Positions 16,229 to 23,310 of a stretch of DNA of 24,226 bases are shown piece after piece (the stretch's first letter is position 1; the number at the start of each line of letters is the position of its first letter). The position numbers were made by a program, and so were the translations under genes. The notes below the pieces were generated by a model that ran no database searches, was not told the DNA's origin, and saw nothing but the letters and a program-made list of their open reading frames with translations. The stretch comes from a virus: positions 1-24,226 of IMG/VR virus record IMGVR_UViG_3300009509_000103; one strand, given 5' to 3'.

Positions 16229-16549
16229 TCACTTTTTAACGACCTCAAAAATCTTAGCTTTCACGTTGGACTCCATCCAGGGAGTAACAGGGGCCGGGGT
16301 AGGTTCTCCTGGAAGAAACCGAATACCGTTAGGGGCTACGATCGTGTAGGGGGTTAACAATCGATATACTGCCTGTTGAGACGATGCCAGCTTGGCGGCA
16401 GCCTGCACTTTAGCCGCATCCTTGGCTTTGGCTACCTTCTCTTCCTCAGTAGGTTCAGGAGTTTGCTCTTCAGTCAATGCGAGTATGTCTGAGGCAACAG
16501 GTGCTTCTTCTGTAGGGGTAAGCACTGACTTCTTACTTCTAATAGACAT
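16229..16549 (-). CDS. Small protein after the capsid gene, 106 aa
   Basis: ATG 16549 is preceded by a strong GGAGG site six bases away, supporting a real gene. Residues 1-50 are rich in Glu, Pro, Thr and Lys and probably disordered. Residues 40-57 are Ala/Lys-rich and helical. The C-terminal 45 residues form a more conserved-looking module: 'YTIVAPNGIRFLPGEP' followed by a Trp-containing helix ending in Lys-Lys. Small proteins with a similar C-terminal 'G-I-x-F-x-P-G' strand turn are common directly after capsid genes in siphoviruses and have no settled function. Capsid accessory or connector-loading roles are possible. The gene is the first after the capsid terminator. Confidence 0.7.
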   Translation of the reverse strand: MSIRSKKSVLTPTEEAPVASDILALTEEQTPEPTEEEKVAKAKDAAKVQAAAKLASSQQAVYRLLTPYTIVAPNGIRFLPGEPTPAPVTPWMESNVKAKIFEVVKK

Positions 16550-16589
16550 TTGAGTTCCTCCGAGTTTATTAGAGATTTGAGTATAACTG

Positions 16590-16622
16590 AAAAAGCCCCG
16601 CCGGAGGGGATCCGACGGGGCT
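16590..16622 (-). terminator. Intrinsic terminator after the major capsid protein gene
   Basis: On the minus strand AGCCCCG pairs with CGGGGCT. An inner CGGA/TCCG stem and a five-base loop extend the hairpin, which is followed by five T residues. It lies about 30 bases after the capsid stop. The stem resembles the one after the major tail protein gene (same AGCCCC/GGGGCT arms), so the two most abundant virion proteins have the same kind of 3' end. Confidence 0.92.
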
Positions 16623-16651
16623 CTTAGCTAGGTCACCCCAGCTCGCTCTGC

Positions 16652-17893
16652 TTAGTAAACGATTGTCGTGCAGCGGAATGCTGTATCGTACAACCGGTAA
16701 GCCATTCTTCCCCAGTCAACCCGGAAGAAGTTACTGCGCTGCATTACCATTTCCTCGGTAGCCGAGTAGCTGGCAGACGCATTAACTACCTGACGGATAG
16801 CGAAGCGACTGTCAAAGCCCATGATAATGTTGGCACCCAGGACAGAAGTATCAACGATCAGGACACGAGGCTCAGGAATGTTGATGTTGGCCTGCTGAGG
16901 AGTTACATCCAGCAGGGCAGTACCCACATTACCTACACTTGCACCGCCGGTATTCGGATCATAGATGACCGGCCGGCCAGTACGCTGTTGAATAGCCAGG
17001 AAGGTATCCAAATCAGTGATGATAGAGTCGATCTGGATTGCTCGAGTAGGATCCCACAAGAACTTCAGCCAGCCTTTCTGAGTAACTACACCAGTAGTGG
17101 CAGCAGAGTCATAACTATTGAAGTCTGCCACTGACAAGGCAGCGTCACCAGTGTCGAGATTACCTGCCTTGATCGCAGTGATGTCTCTCCAGAGATCCCG
17201 CTGAGACTCACCGGCAGCCTGCTGGGCAAAGATAATACCCAACAGATCCAGCGATGTACGCTGAAGCGCCTGCTGAGAAATCTGCAGGCCGATCGAGTTG
17301 GTAGTAATACTCTTGGCGGTCTCACTCGTGGTAATCGAAACCATAGTGCGCGGCAAAGCGTTCTGAGATATAGGCGCAGAATCAACAGCACGCGGCGCAG
17401 AGGTATTGATCTTCGGCTGCGTAAACATCTCAGTAGGAATCGTCTCTGTACCAGAGATCATGGAATTCCAAACCTGCTGTTCCAGGTCCTGGTTACCATA
17501 CAAGGTATCATTGATAATCTGGAGTACAGTCTCTGGGAAAAATACCCGGGTTGACGGGGTAGTACCCTGCTGAGACGGGGCAACAATACCTGTGCCTCCC
17601 CCAGAGAGGGAACCCCCAGCCATAGCTGGTTTGATCTTACCTGACAGCATGTCTCCGACAGTCGTAGCAAGGATGCCACGCTCCGGGATTGCCTTGGTAT
17701 AAATACCCAGGCTCTGCTGTCCTTGTTTGAAAACCGAGCCGTATTTCTCGACATCAGCGTCAGGATACTTCAGCGCCAGAAGCTGGGATACAGACATCCC
17801 ATTTTCAGAAGCGGTACGATAATCCTCAAGCGTCAACTGACCCTGTTTGGGCACGTCTCCGGAGGCGTAGTAGTTAAAAGTTGCAACAGTCAT
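16652..17893 (-). CDS. Major capsid protein, 413 aa
   Basis: This protein should form the icosahedral shell with the HK97 fold. It follows protease/scaffold and decoration genes, has a strong GGAG site (six bases before ATG) and is followed by an intrinsic terminator, all usual for the most expressed virion gene. Residues 1-110 are Gln/Gly/Ser-rich and could be the N-terminal arm or a part removed by the S49 protease. From about 115 ('TRVFFPETVLQIIND') the sequence takes on the mixed helix/strand character of the capsid core. This includes the loop near 'NALPRTMVSITTSE' and the C-terminal strands 'MVMQRSNFFRVDWGRMAYRL' and the final Cys-Thr-Thr-Ile. No self-crosslinking Lys/Asn pair can be identified by eye. 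Confidence 0.85.
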   Translation of the reverse strand: MTVATFNYYASGDVPKQGQLTLEDYRTASENGMSVSQLLALKYPDADVEKYGSVFKQGQQSLGIYTKAIPERGILATTVGDMLSGKIKPAMAGGSLSGGGTGIVAPSQQGTTPSTRVFFPETVLQIINDTLYGNQDLEQQVWNSMISGTETIPTEMFTQPKINTSAPRAVDSAPISQNALPRTMVSITTSETAKSITTNSIGLQISQQALQRTSLDLLGIIFAQQAAGESQRDLWRDITAIKAGNLDTGDAALSVADFNSYDSAATTGVVTQKGWLKFLWDPTRAIQIDSIITDLDTFLAIQQRTGRPVIYDPNTGGASVGNVGTALLDVTPQQANINIPEPRVLIVDTSVLGANIIMGFDSRFAIRQVVNASASYSATEEMVMQRSNFFRVDWGRMAYRLYDTAFRCTTIVY

Positions 17894-17919
17894 GTCTAGC
17901 TCCTAATCTCCAGAATGAA

Positions 17920-18333
17920 TTAGACGCGCTCGAGAACGCAGACGCCACCGGCAACTGCCGGTGCAGTGATTACCATCCACTTAAAAGTGGCAGGTGATCC
18001 AGAAACCACTTTCTGCAGAGCATACACTCCGAGGGTTCCTGCAGTACCTGCAACAACCAAGTCTCCAACGGCTAGAGTGCCGGCTTCGTCAATGGCCTCT
18101 ACACGTCCTTCCTTTCGCACAGAACCAATACTGTGTCCGTCTTTGGTGTAAGGTTCCACCGAGGTCACGAAACCAACAATCTCGTTGGTGCTAGCAGCAG
18201 GGTCCATAAAGTCCCCGTTATAAACCAGGCCTTTGCCGATATCCTGGTCGTTGAATTCTCCGGTACTGTCTCCGAGATTCTCGGTTACGTCCGGGCGGTA
18301 AGGCTGAATCAGAACAGCACGCTTGGTTGCCAT
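17920..18333 (-). CDS. Head decoration-type protein, 137 aa
   Basis: A small beta-rich protein between the protease/scaffold and capsid genes, the position of lambda gpD and other cement proteins. It is Gly-, Val- and Ala-rich, without cysteine in the first 100 residues, with strands 'EIVGFVTSVEPYT', 'GRVEAIDEAGTLAVGDLVV' and 'FKWMVITAP'. This could be a small beta-barrel that binds capsid three-fold sites. A GGAG site lies nine bases before ATG 18333. No nearby paralogue or Ig-like domain is seen. The decoration role is inferred from synteny and composition, and some phages have a structural protein of unknown role here. Confidence 0.68.
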   Translation of the reverse strand: MATKRAVLIQPYRPDVTENLGDSTGEFNDQDIGKGLVYNGDFMDPAASTNEIVGFVTSVEPYTKDGHSIGSVRKEGRVEAIDEAGTLAVGDLVVAGTAGTLGVYALQKVVSGSPATFKWMVITAPAVAGGVCVLERV

Positions 18334-18370
18334 ATCTCTAATCTCCAGTATTCAAAGTTTGATTTACCGT

Positions 18371-18904
18371 TTAACCCCTCGACTGTACAGGTACAATCCC
18401 GAGACGGGCAACCTGGGCGGTAGGTTCTTCCATTGCCTGTGAGGTCTGTCTCCCGACCTTGAACTGGGCATCGAAGTCTTTTCTGGTAGCCTCGTACTTG
18501 GCTACTACAGCAGCCGGAGACATACCCTGGAAATTGGTTTCGGCTCGACGTAGGCCAATTTCCATACGATTGATTTGCGCTCCTAGTCCGTCAGCAAGAG
18601 ACTCAACGACGGATTCAGAAGATGAGAGTTTGGCTTTAGCTTCATCCAACTCACGCTGAAGAATCGCATTCTGAGCAGACAGCTCAACCAGCCTGGCTAC
18701 AACTTTATCATCCCCTGCCTGCGGTGCTGAGGTAACGGTAGTAGTTGTAGTCTCTACGGGAGCTGCGGTAGCTTCTACTTCTACCTCCTGCTCCTCAGCT
18801 ACAACTTCCTCATGGTCAAAGTTCTCCAGCGGAGCTCCGGCTGCTACCGCGGCCCGGTCCTCCTCAGAATGGAGGATAACTTCTCGTCTGTTTTCAAGGC
18901 TCAT
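18371..18904 (-). CDS. Nested in-frame scaffold protein, 177 aa (internal start in protease gene)
   Basis: An ATG at 18904, codon 300 of the protease gene, is preceded by CCGGAG with eight bases between GGAG and ATG, as good as the site of the capsid gene. Translation from here gives a protein that starts MSLENRREVILHSEEDR and is acidic over residues 15-50. It has a Thr-rich stretch at about 51-57 and a coiled coil with 'ELSAQNAILQRELDEAKAKL' at about 74-93. It ends with the same C-terminus as the protease. That is the arrangement of lambda C and Nu3, where free scaffold is made in excess over the fused protease. The internal start is read directly; its use is inferred. Confidence 0.8.
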   Translation of the reverse strand: MSLENRREVILHSEEDRAAVAAGAPLENFDHEEVVAEEQEVEVEATAAPVETTTTTVTSAPQAGDDKVVARLVELSAQNAILQRELDEAKAKLSSSESVVESLADGLGAQINRMEIGLRRAETNFQGMSPAAVVAKYEATRKDFDAQFKVGRQTSQAMEEPTAQVARLGIVPVQSRG

Positions 18905-19801
18905 CTGGCTATCTCCGGTGTTATTACGGCTATTGTTGGCGGCTGAGAATTGATTGTCAACCGCGTCAGTATCTTCAAGGGAAACTATTAACTCTTCAGG
19001 GGACAATATCTTATCAGCGAGGCCTATCTCTACTGCCTCCTCACCAAAGAACATCTGGCCCTCTCCCCATTCAGACTTGGAGCTCAAGCTGAGCCCTCTC
19101 GATTTAGAAACATGATTCAGAAAGAACCCATGTAATGAGTCGAGTTCTTTTTGTAATATTCCTTGATCTCGTTCGCTAAGCTTTTCAAATTGAGAGCCAG
19201 GGGCCTTATATTTACCGGCGCGAATGACTGTTGCTTCTACTCCCATCTCTTCCAACATCCCTACCATGGACAAGTGGGTAGCAATAACACCGATAGAACC
19301 GAGTTGCGACATTTCAGTGGAGTATATTTTTCTTGCTGTAGCGCCAATCCAATACGCAGCAGATGCCATATTGCCGCCGGTAGTAGCATAAACAGGCTTG
19401 ATTGAATTTACGGCTTTCAAGCTGCGGGAGACAGACTCAATACCAGAAGCAGAACCGCCTCCTGAATCTATGTCCAGGACGATCGCAGTGATACCGTCAT
19501 CTGCCATCAGTTCAGAAGCGGCACGAATGATTTCAGGGTATGTAGTAAGACCAAAGAACCTGGCACGCCAATCATCCTTATTGGTCATACCGCCTTTAAT
19601 CTCGATTACCCCAACATTGTTGAATTCTTTAATCAGGTAAGACTCGAATCTCTTATCCTGTTCTTCCTCGTCATCATCTTCCCAGGCCCGGAACTGGGCC
19701 TTCTGTTCAAGCGTAGGGATTGGGTTGGCTGCAATGTATTCCAGGTACCTGACATACCCTTCTGCAGACGCCTCAGAACCTAACCATATTTCACCTTTCA
19801 C
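18371..19801 (-). CDS. S49-family prohead protease with C-terminal scaffold domain, 476 aa
   Basis: This is a signal-peptide-peptidase-like (S49, lambda gpC-type) serine protease that matures the prohead. Residues 107-127 contain 'DIDSGGGSASG'. The nucleophile is the Ser in 'GGNMASAAYW' (S147) and the general base Lys lies in 'AGKYKAPG' (K199). No signal peptide is present, so it acts in the cytoplasm. The region after about 280 is different in character: Asn/Ser linker, Glu/Thr/Val-rich segment, then a coiled coil (about 365-420). This is a scaffold-type domain. The start is GTG 19801 in a GTGA overlap with the portal stop, with GGAGGAG seven bases upstream. An internal start makes the scaffold alone (see nested feature). 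The protease should also remove the scaffold and part of the capsid N-terminus. Confidence 0.92.
   Translation of the reverse strand: MKGEIWLGSEASAEGYVRYLEYIAANPIPTLEQKAQFRAWEDDDEEEQDKRFESYLIKEFNNVGVIEIKGGMTNKDDWRARFFGLTTYPEIIRAASELMADDGITAIVLDIDSGGGSASGIESVSRSLKAVNSIKPVYATTGGNMASAAYWIGATARKIYSTEMSQLGSIGVIATHLSMVGMLEEMGVEATVIRAGKYKAPGSQFEKLSERDQGILQKELDSLHGFFLNHVSKSRGLSLSSKSEWGEGQMFFGEEAVEIGLADKILSPEELIVSLEDTDAVDNQFSAANNSRNNTGDSQMSLENRREVILHSEEDRAAVAAGAPLENFDHEEVVAEEQEVEVEATAAPVETTTTTVTSAPQAGDDKVVARLVELSAQNAILQRELDEAKAKLSSSESVVESLADGLGAQINRMEIGLRRAETNFQGMSPAAVVAKYEATRKDFDAQFKVGRQTSQAMEEPTAQVARLGIVPVQSRG
18913..18918 (-). promoter_or_regulatory. Internal ribosome binding site for the nested scaffold
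   Basis: CCGGAG on the minus strand, with GGAG eight bases before the in-frame ATG at 18904. The surrounding protease codons encode an Asn/Thr/Gly/Ser linker, a place where an added ribosome site costs little protein function. Confidence 0.78.
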
Positions 19802-21234
19802 TGAGATGCTCCTCCGGCTTTACTCGGGGTTTTAGGGACCAATGCGGATTGTTGTGCACCGTTCGTCATAGCGACCTGATCTGCAGGCATAATACCTTTC
19901 TGATGGAAGAAGGTTCCAGATAACACCGGAGCTCCTTCAGGCCGTTCTCCGGTCTGTAACAAGATAGCAGCCTCGTCATCTGTAATAAACCCTAAGGACA
20001 GCTGCTCGAGTATGCGGTCCTGCTTCATAGATTTGTAAGCTTCCAGTTCATCCTCTGGCCGCAAGTTGATTGGGTTGAATCCTACTCGTACGTAGGCGTT
20101 CACCCCATACAGTCTGACAGCTAAGGTGATTGCCCTGCTGAGCACGTCCTTTACCGGTCGTTGTATTGCCTTCGCACCTTTCAGAAAAATCAAAGACTCA
20201 GTATTCGACAGGCTCTGGGATCCTTGCATGCGTAGGCCAAGGATAGACGGATGAGACTTCAAGCTGGTAGCCAGCTGACCAGACATCGTTTCCCACAACT
20301 TTGTATAGTCTTCTTTTACACTACGATCACTCATCAAGTCGGGCTTCGCAGTGTCGTAAATAACCAAGGCATCCTCTGGTTCCATATCGGAAGCGACCTT
20401 CTTAACATCATCCATAATCTGGGTCATGAACGCAGTGAGCTTAGTATGGTCCTTCCTCACTTCAGCAGGGGCAGCGGCTATAACCTTCTCAGAATCCAGC
20501 GTGATCATTACCCTACTATGTCCAGACTTCCTGACCACTCTCCGCATATCTTCGATGAACTCCTCAAAGTAGTATACAGAGTCAAGGGCTGGCTCCATCA
20601 AAGACGTAGCGTATGCAGTAGTGAGATCCTGATGGAGAGTGGCTACCCAGAAAGTTGGGATGTTTAGAGATACGTCCTCTCCTGTAGCAGTGTATGACCC
20701 CTTCTGAACAGGGTACTTACCTCCATTCCCGTCGGATTCCCATTTCAATGATTCAAACGGTGCCAGGACAATCTGTGAAGGTAACCTTGCTTTGTCTAAA
20801 ACCAACTCACCAGCACATTGGCTGGTGAGAGTTACTTCCCGGAGAGCAGTCTCTACCAGATGATCGACTGTCATCTGATCTGAATACCCACTGTAATCGT
20901 CCAAGGTACTGATAGCGGATAGGAAGCTCTGTGCCAGCCGGGTAGCTTCTACAGAGAATTTGTCAGTGATGCTATCGTAGGCTTTCACTGTAAGGCCGCT
21001 GTTTGCAATCTCAACGAAATTGAATACAGCAGAGGATAGCGTCCCTTCCTTACGTGCCATGAGACGGAGAGCTTGAGATACTGCCCCGGTTCCTCTCAAC
21101 GAACGAATGGCAGCGTTATAAATCGGGATATTGTTGTCAGGTATGGTGGACCCGCTAGGGTACCTAGAAGCCGCAGTTGAAGCGGTAGCTCTGGTAGCCA
21201 GCTTGCGTGGTAATATGACTTGGCTATCTGGCAT
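19798..21234 (-). CDS. Portal protein, 478 aa
   Basis: The portal is the dodecameric gate at one capsid vertex through which DNA enters and leaves. The gene lies between terminase and prohead protease and has the usual length. The ATG at 21234, 11 bases inside the end of the terminase gene, is preferred over an upstream in-frame start at 21303 that would overlap more. The protein has an N-terminal segment rich in Ser/Ala. A helical wing region follows ('RLMARKEGTLSSAVFNFVEI'), then a beta-rich clip/stem part. Near 400-440 is 'NLRPEDELEAYKSMKQDRIL' followed by 'LGFITDDEAAILL', characteristic of portal C-terminal regions. The last 40 residues are Gln/Pro/Gly-rich and flexible. The ribosome site is weak, suggesting coupling. 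Confidence 0.9.
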   Translation of the reverse strand: MPDSQVILPRKLATRATASTAASRYPSGSTIPDNNIPIYNAAIRSLRGTGAVSQALRLMARKEGTLSSAVFNFVEIANSGLTVKAYDSITDKFSVEATRLAQSFLSAISTLDDYSGYSDQMTVDHLVETALREVTLTSQCAGELVLDKARLPSQIVLAPFESLKWESDGNGGKYPVQKGSYTATGEDVSLNIPTFWVATLHQDLTTAYATSLMEPALDSVYYFEEFIEDMRRVVRKSGHSRVMITLDSEKVIAAAPAEVRKDHTKLTAFMTQIMDDVKKVASDMEPEDALVIYDTAKPDLMSDRSVKEDYTKLWETMSGQLATSLKSHPSILGLRMQGSQSLSNTESLIFLKGAKAIQRPVKDVLSRAITLAVRLYGVNAYVRVGFNPINLRPEDELEAYKSMKQDRILEQLSLGFITDDEAAILLQTGERPEGAPVLSGTFFHQKGIMPADQVAMTNGAQQSALVPKTPSKAGGASQ

Positions 21235-22972
21235 AGTCGTAACCGTCTTTATCTCGATGAATTGTCTTAAGCTTAACAGACGATGCCATTGGTAGTACAC
21301 CAATCACATTGCCTGCTAACTCGTTAGCATTCAATGTATCTGCGATCATCAAATAATTAAGAGCATGAGCATAGTGGTCCGGGCCACTGTTAACCCAATG
21401 GGCTACATCATCTCCGGCTGCATTTTGCTTAGTCACTCTCTTAATCGCACGGAGATGTTCTTTTACTGCTTCTATCTGATCATTCTTGCAAAATTGTACT
21501 CGCCCAGTGTTCACTTGTTTTACCGTATGGTCGATCGTACCTGTTCGATACGACTTGGCGATCTGCTCAGCCTCGTCCAACTGAAAATTGGTAAGCTTGG
21601 AAGGAGCACTGCGGGTGTAATAGTTGGCGTATACCTGACCAAACAGCCCAGACGTTATCAGAGCCAAGGCTATAGAGAAATCAGGCCCGGCATCGACTAC
21701 AGCCCGGGAACACCCAAAATACTCAAGCAGTTCCTGGGCTCTGGTTATAGCTGCATTTTCTCCAAATGAGTTGACATTCTGACGGACAGATTCCGCATGG
21801 ATAATTTCCATGCGCATAGGGTTGATCCTACGCCCTACCATGATATGGCAAACTTTGCCAACGTCCATTCCCAATACGCATCCGGAAGCTGCCATAGGTT
21901 GAGGTACTACCGGGCGAATGGAAAAAGCTCTCTCCAACGCTGTGGATAAAATTGAAGTCTCAGCATCCTCGAACGGCAAGCCTACCTTAAAATTTACCCA
22001 GTCAGCTTTGCGTTCATATTTTTCTATTTGCCCTAAGGTGTCACCTACCGAGCTGATCATTGGTGCGTCGAAAGGAGATACCTGGTATCCGTGCCTGGGA
22101 TGGTCAGGTTTTGCGTGTACCCACTGTCTCTTATCCGGGTCAGCCAGATTCTTAGGCTTCAACTCATTGTGGCAAGTAGGGCATTTCAACCAAGCCTTAG
22201 ACACATCCAGATTCTTTTCGAGGATGTCAGCCTTCTCAAATTTTAAAAGGTGGTCATCGAACCTTGGAAGTACTACGTGCTCGAAAAACTCAGGCATTAC
22301 CCATTGATGGCAGCTGTCACATTTAACGGCATAATGAGCTTGTGACGAGTTCTCCATTCCAGCACTAATCCCGATTCCAGATACGGTAGGGGTAGAAAAC
22401 CGGCGCTTCAATCCACCATTCTCTGCATGACCTAAACGAGATTCATACGTAGTCAGGACCACTGGATTAGAAAAATCCACCTCATCATTAACCAGCATGT
22501 CGGCCGGCACAGAGATAGCAGCACTTTGGGTGAAAGTACCGGCTATATGTAAGAAGGACCGGCCTATCTGCTTCAAGCCTGCCGAGTCTGAATCAGAAGG
22601 GACCATGCCAGACAATGATTGGCTGGCAGAAATAATAGGATCCAACCTGGACTTAGAAAACTTAGCTGCAAAGGACGAAGTTGGTAGCGTGTAAATAGCT
22701 GTGTGATTTTGTTTCACCGCCAGATAGGCCAGTGTCAGCCTGGCAAATATCTCAGACACTCCTACCTGGGAGCATTTACGGACATCAACTTCTGCAGCGG
22801 AGTCATTAACAATGTCCCGTTGAAATTCGTGGCCTCTAAAGTTCCATGGCTTCTTATCATCCTTAGGGTGTTTGGTATTCCTGACAATCCAGTCTGACAG
22901 ATGCGAGAGATCAGTATGGGTCTGTGCCTCGGCCTTTAGGCGGTCCAGGAATGCTTGAGCTACCGGATTCAT
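21224..22972 (-). CDS. Terminase large subunit, GpA family (582 aa)
   Basis: ATP-driven DNA packaging motor with a C-terminal endonuclease, like lambda gpA. From ATG 22972, a deviant Walker A (R-K-C-S-Q-V-G-V-S) falls near residues 65-73. A Walker B with D163/E164 lies in 'MLVNDEVDFSN'. Two Cys-x-x-Cys pairs near 218/221 and 264/267 fit the metal-binding insert of the GpA family. The nuclease region has D370 in 'GMDVGK', D426/D430 in 'VVDAGPD' and D532 in 'PDHYAHALNYL', a typical three-metal-site pattern. ATG 22972 gives an ATGA overlap with the preceding gene; a TTG at 22981 in the same frame is less likely. No small terminase subunit is encoded in this window. Confidence 0.95.
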   Translation of the reverse strand: MNPVAQAFLDRLKAEAQTHTDLSHLSDWIVRNTKHPKDDKKPWNFRGHEFQRDIVNDSAAEVDVRKCSQVGVSEIFARLTLAYLAVKQNHTAIYTLPTSSFAAKFSKSRLDPIISASQSLSGMVPSDSDSAGLKQIGRSFLHIAGTFTQSAAISVPADMLVNDEVDFSNPVVLTTYESRLGHAENGGLKRRFSTPTVSGIGISAGMENSSQAHYAVKCDSCHQWVMPEFFEHVVLPRFDDHLLKFEKADILEKNLDVSKAWLKCPTCHNELKPKNLADPDKRQWVHAKPDHPRHGYQVSPFDAPMISSVGDTLGQIEKYERKADWVNFKVGLPFEDAETSILSTALERAFSIRPVVPQPMAASGCVLGMDVGKVCHIMVGRRINPMRMEIIHAESVRQNVNSFGENAAITRAQELLEYFGCSRAVVDAGPDFSIALALITSGLFGQVYANYYTRSAPSKLTNFQLDEAEQIAKSYRTGTIDHTVKQVNTGRVQFCKNDQIEAVKEHLRAIKRVTKQNAAGDDVAHWVNSGPDHYAHALNYLMIADTLNANELAGNVIGVLPMASSVKLKTIHRDKDGYDYAR

Positions 22973-23310
22973 GCAGCGCAAGCCGGAGAAGTATCACAAT
23001 CGTTGATGGCCGCTTTCAGGTTACATACTTTCTGTCCTACTGGGCCTTCGATAGTTAAGATATCAATGACGGCAATGTACTTGTCTGCTTGAACTAAATT
23101 GGTAGTGGCCTTCAAAGTACCGCGGTATACCCCGTCAGAAGATGGTACATAATCCATCGTAGTAGGCCAGGTCTGTCCAGTAAGGTTAGTACCGTCAGAA
23201 TCCTTTACCGTGAAACTGACTGTCGCATCGTTGATTGGTAGACCAGTCTTTGAATTAATGACCACGGCCTCTATGACGTTATCGTTGTTTACGTAAACCG
23301 TGCTGTACAT
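22969..23310 (-). CDS. Small Ig-like virion protein candidate, 113 aa
   Basis: ATG 23310 is preceded by a strong GGAGG five bases upstream. The start sits inside the 3' end of the repeat-protein gene, overlapping by 22 bases. The protein is a single beta-sandwich-like domain. It begins 'YSTVYVNNDNVIEAVVIN' and contains 'TGLPINDATVSFTV', 'DSDGTNLTGQTWPTTMDYV' and 'GVYRGTLKA', then a final strand with two Cys near the end. I recognise the 'T-G-x-x-I-N-D-A-T-V' and 'G-x-Y-R/x-G' layout from short phage Ig-like proteins of unknown role. Placement between the repeat protein and terminase suggests a virion surface or assembly role. An in-frame start further upstream (23382) is disfavoured because it ignores the ribosome site. 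Confidence 0.72.
   Translation of the reverse strand: MYSTVYVNNDNVIEAVVINSKTGLPINDATVSFTVKDSDGTNLTGQTWPTTMDYVPSSDGVYRGTLKATTNLVQADKYIAVIDILTIEGPVGQKVCNLKAAINDCDTSPACAA

Noticed and set aside
16577-16585. TATACT (-10-like) right after the capsid terminator on the minus strand
   Set aside because: There is no -35-like hexamer at 16-18 bases, the upstream bases being the GC-rich terminator stem.
22973-22981. TTG start for the terminase three codons upstream
   Set aside because: ATG 22972 forms an ATGA overlap with the preceding stop and is the more usual codon; no ribosome site favours TTG.
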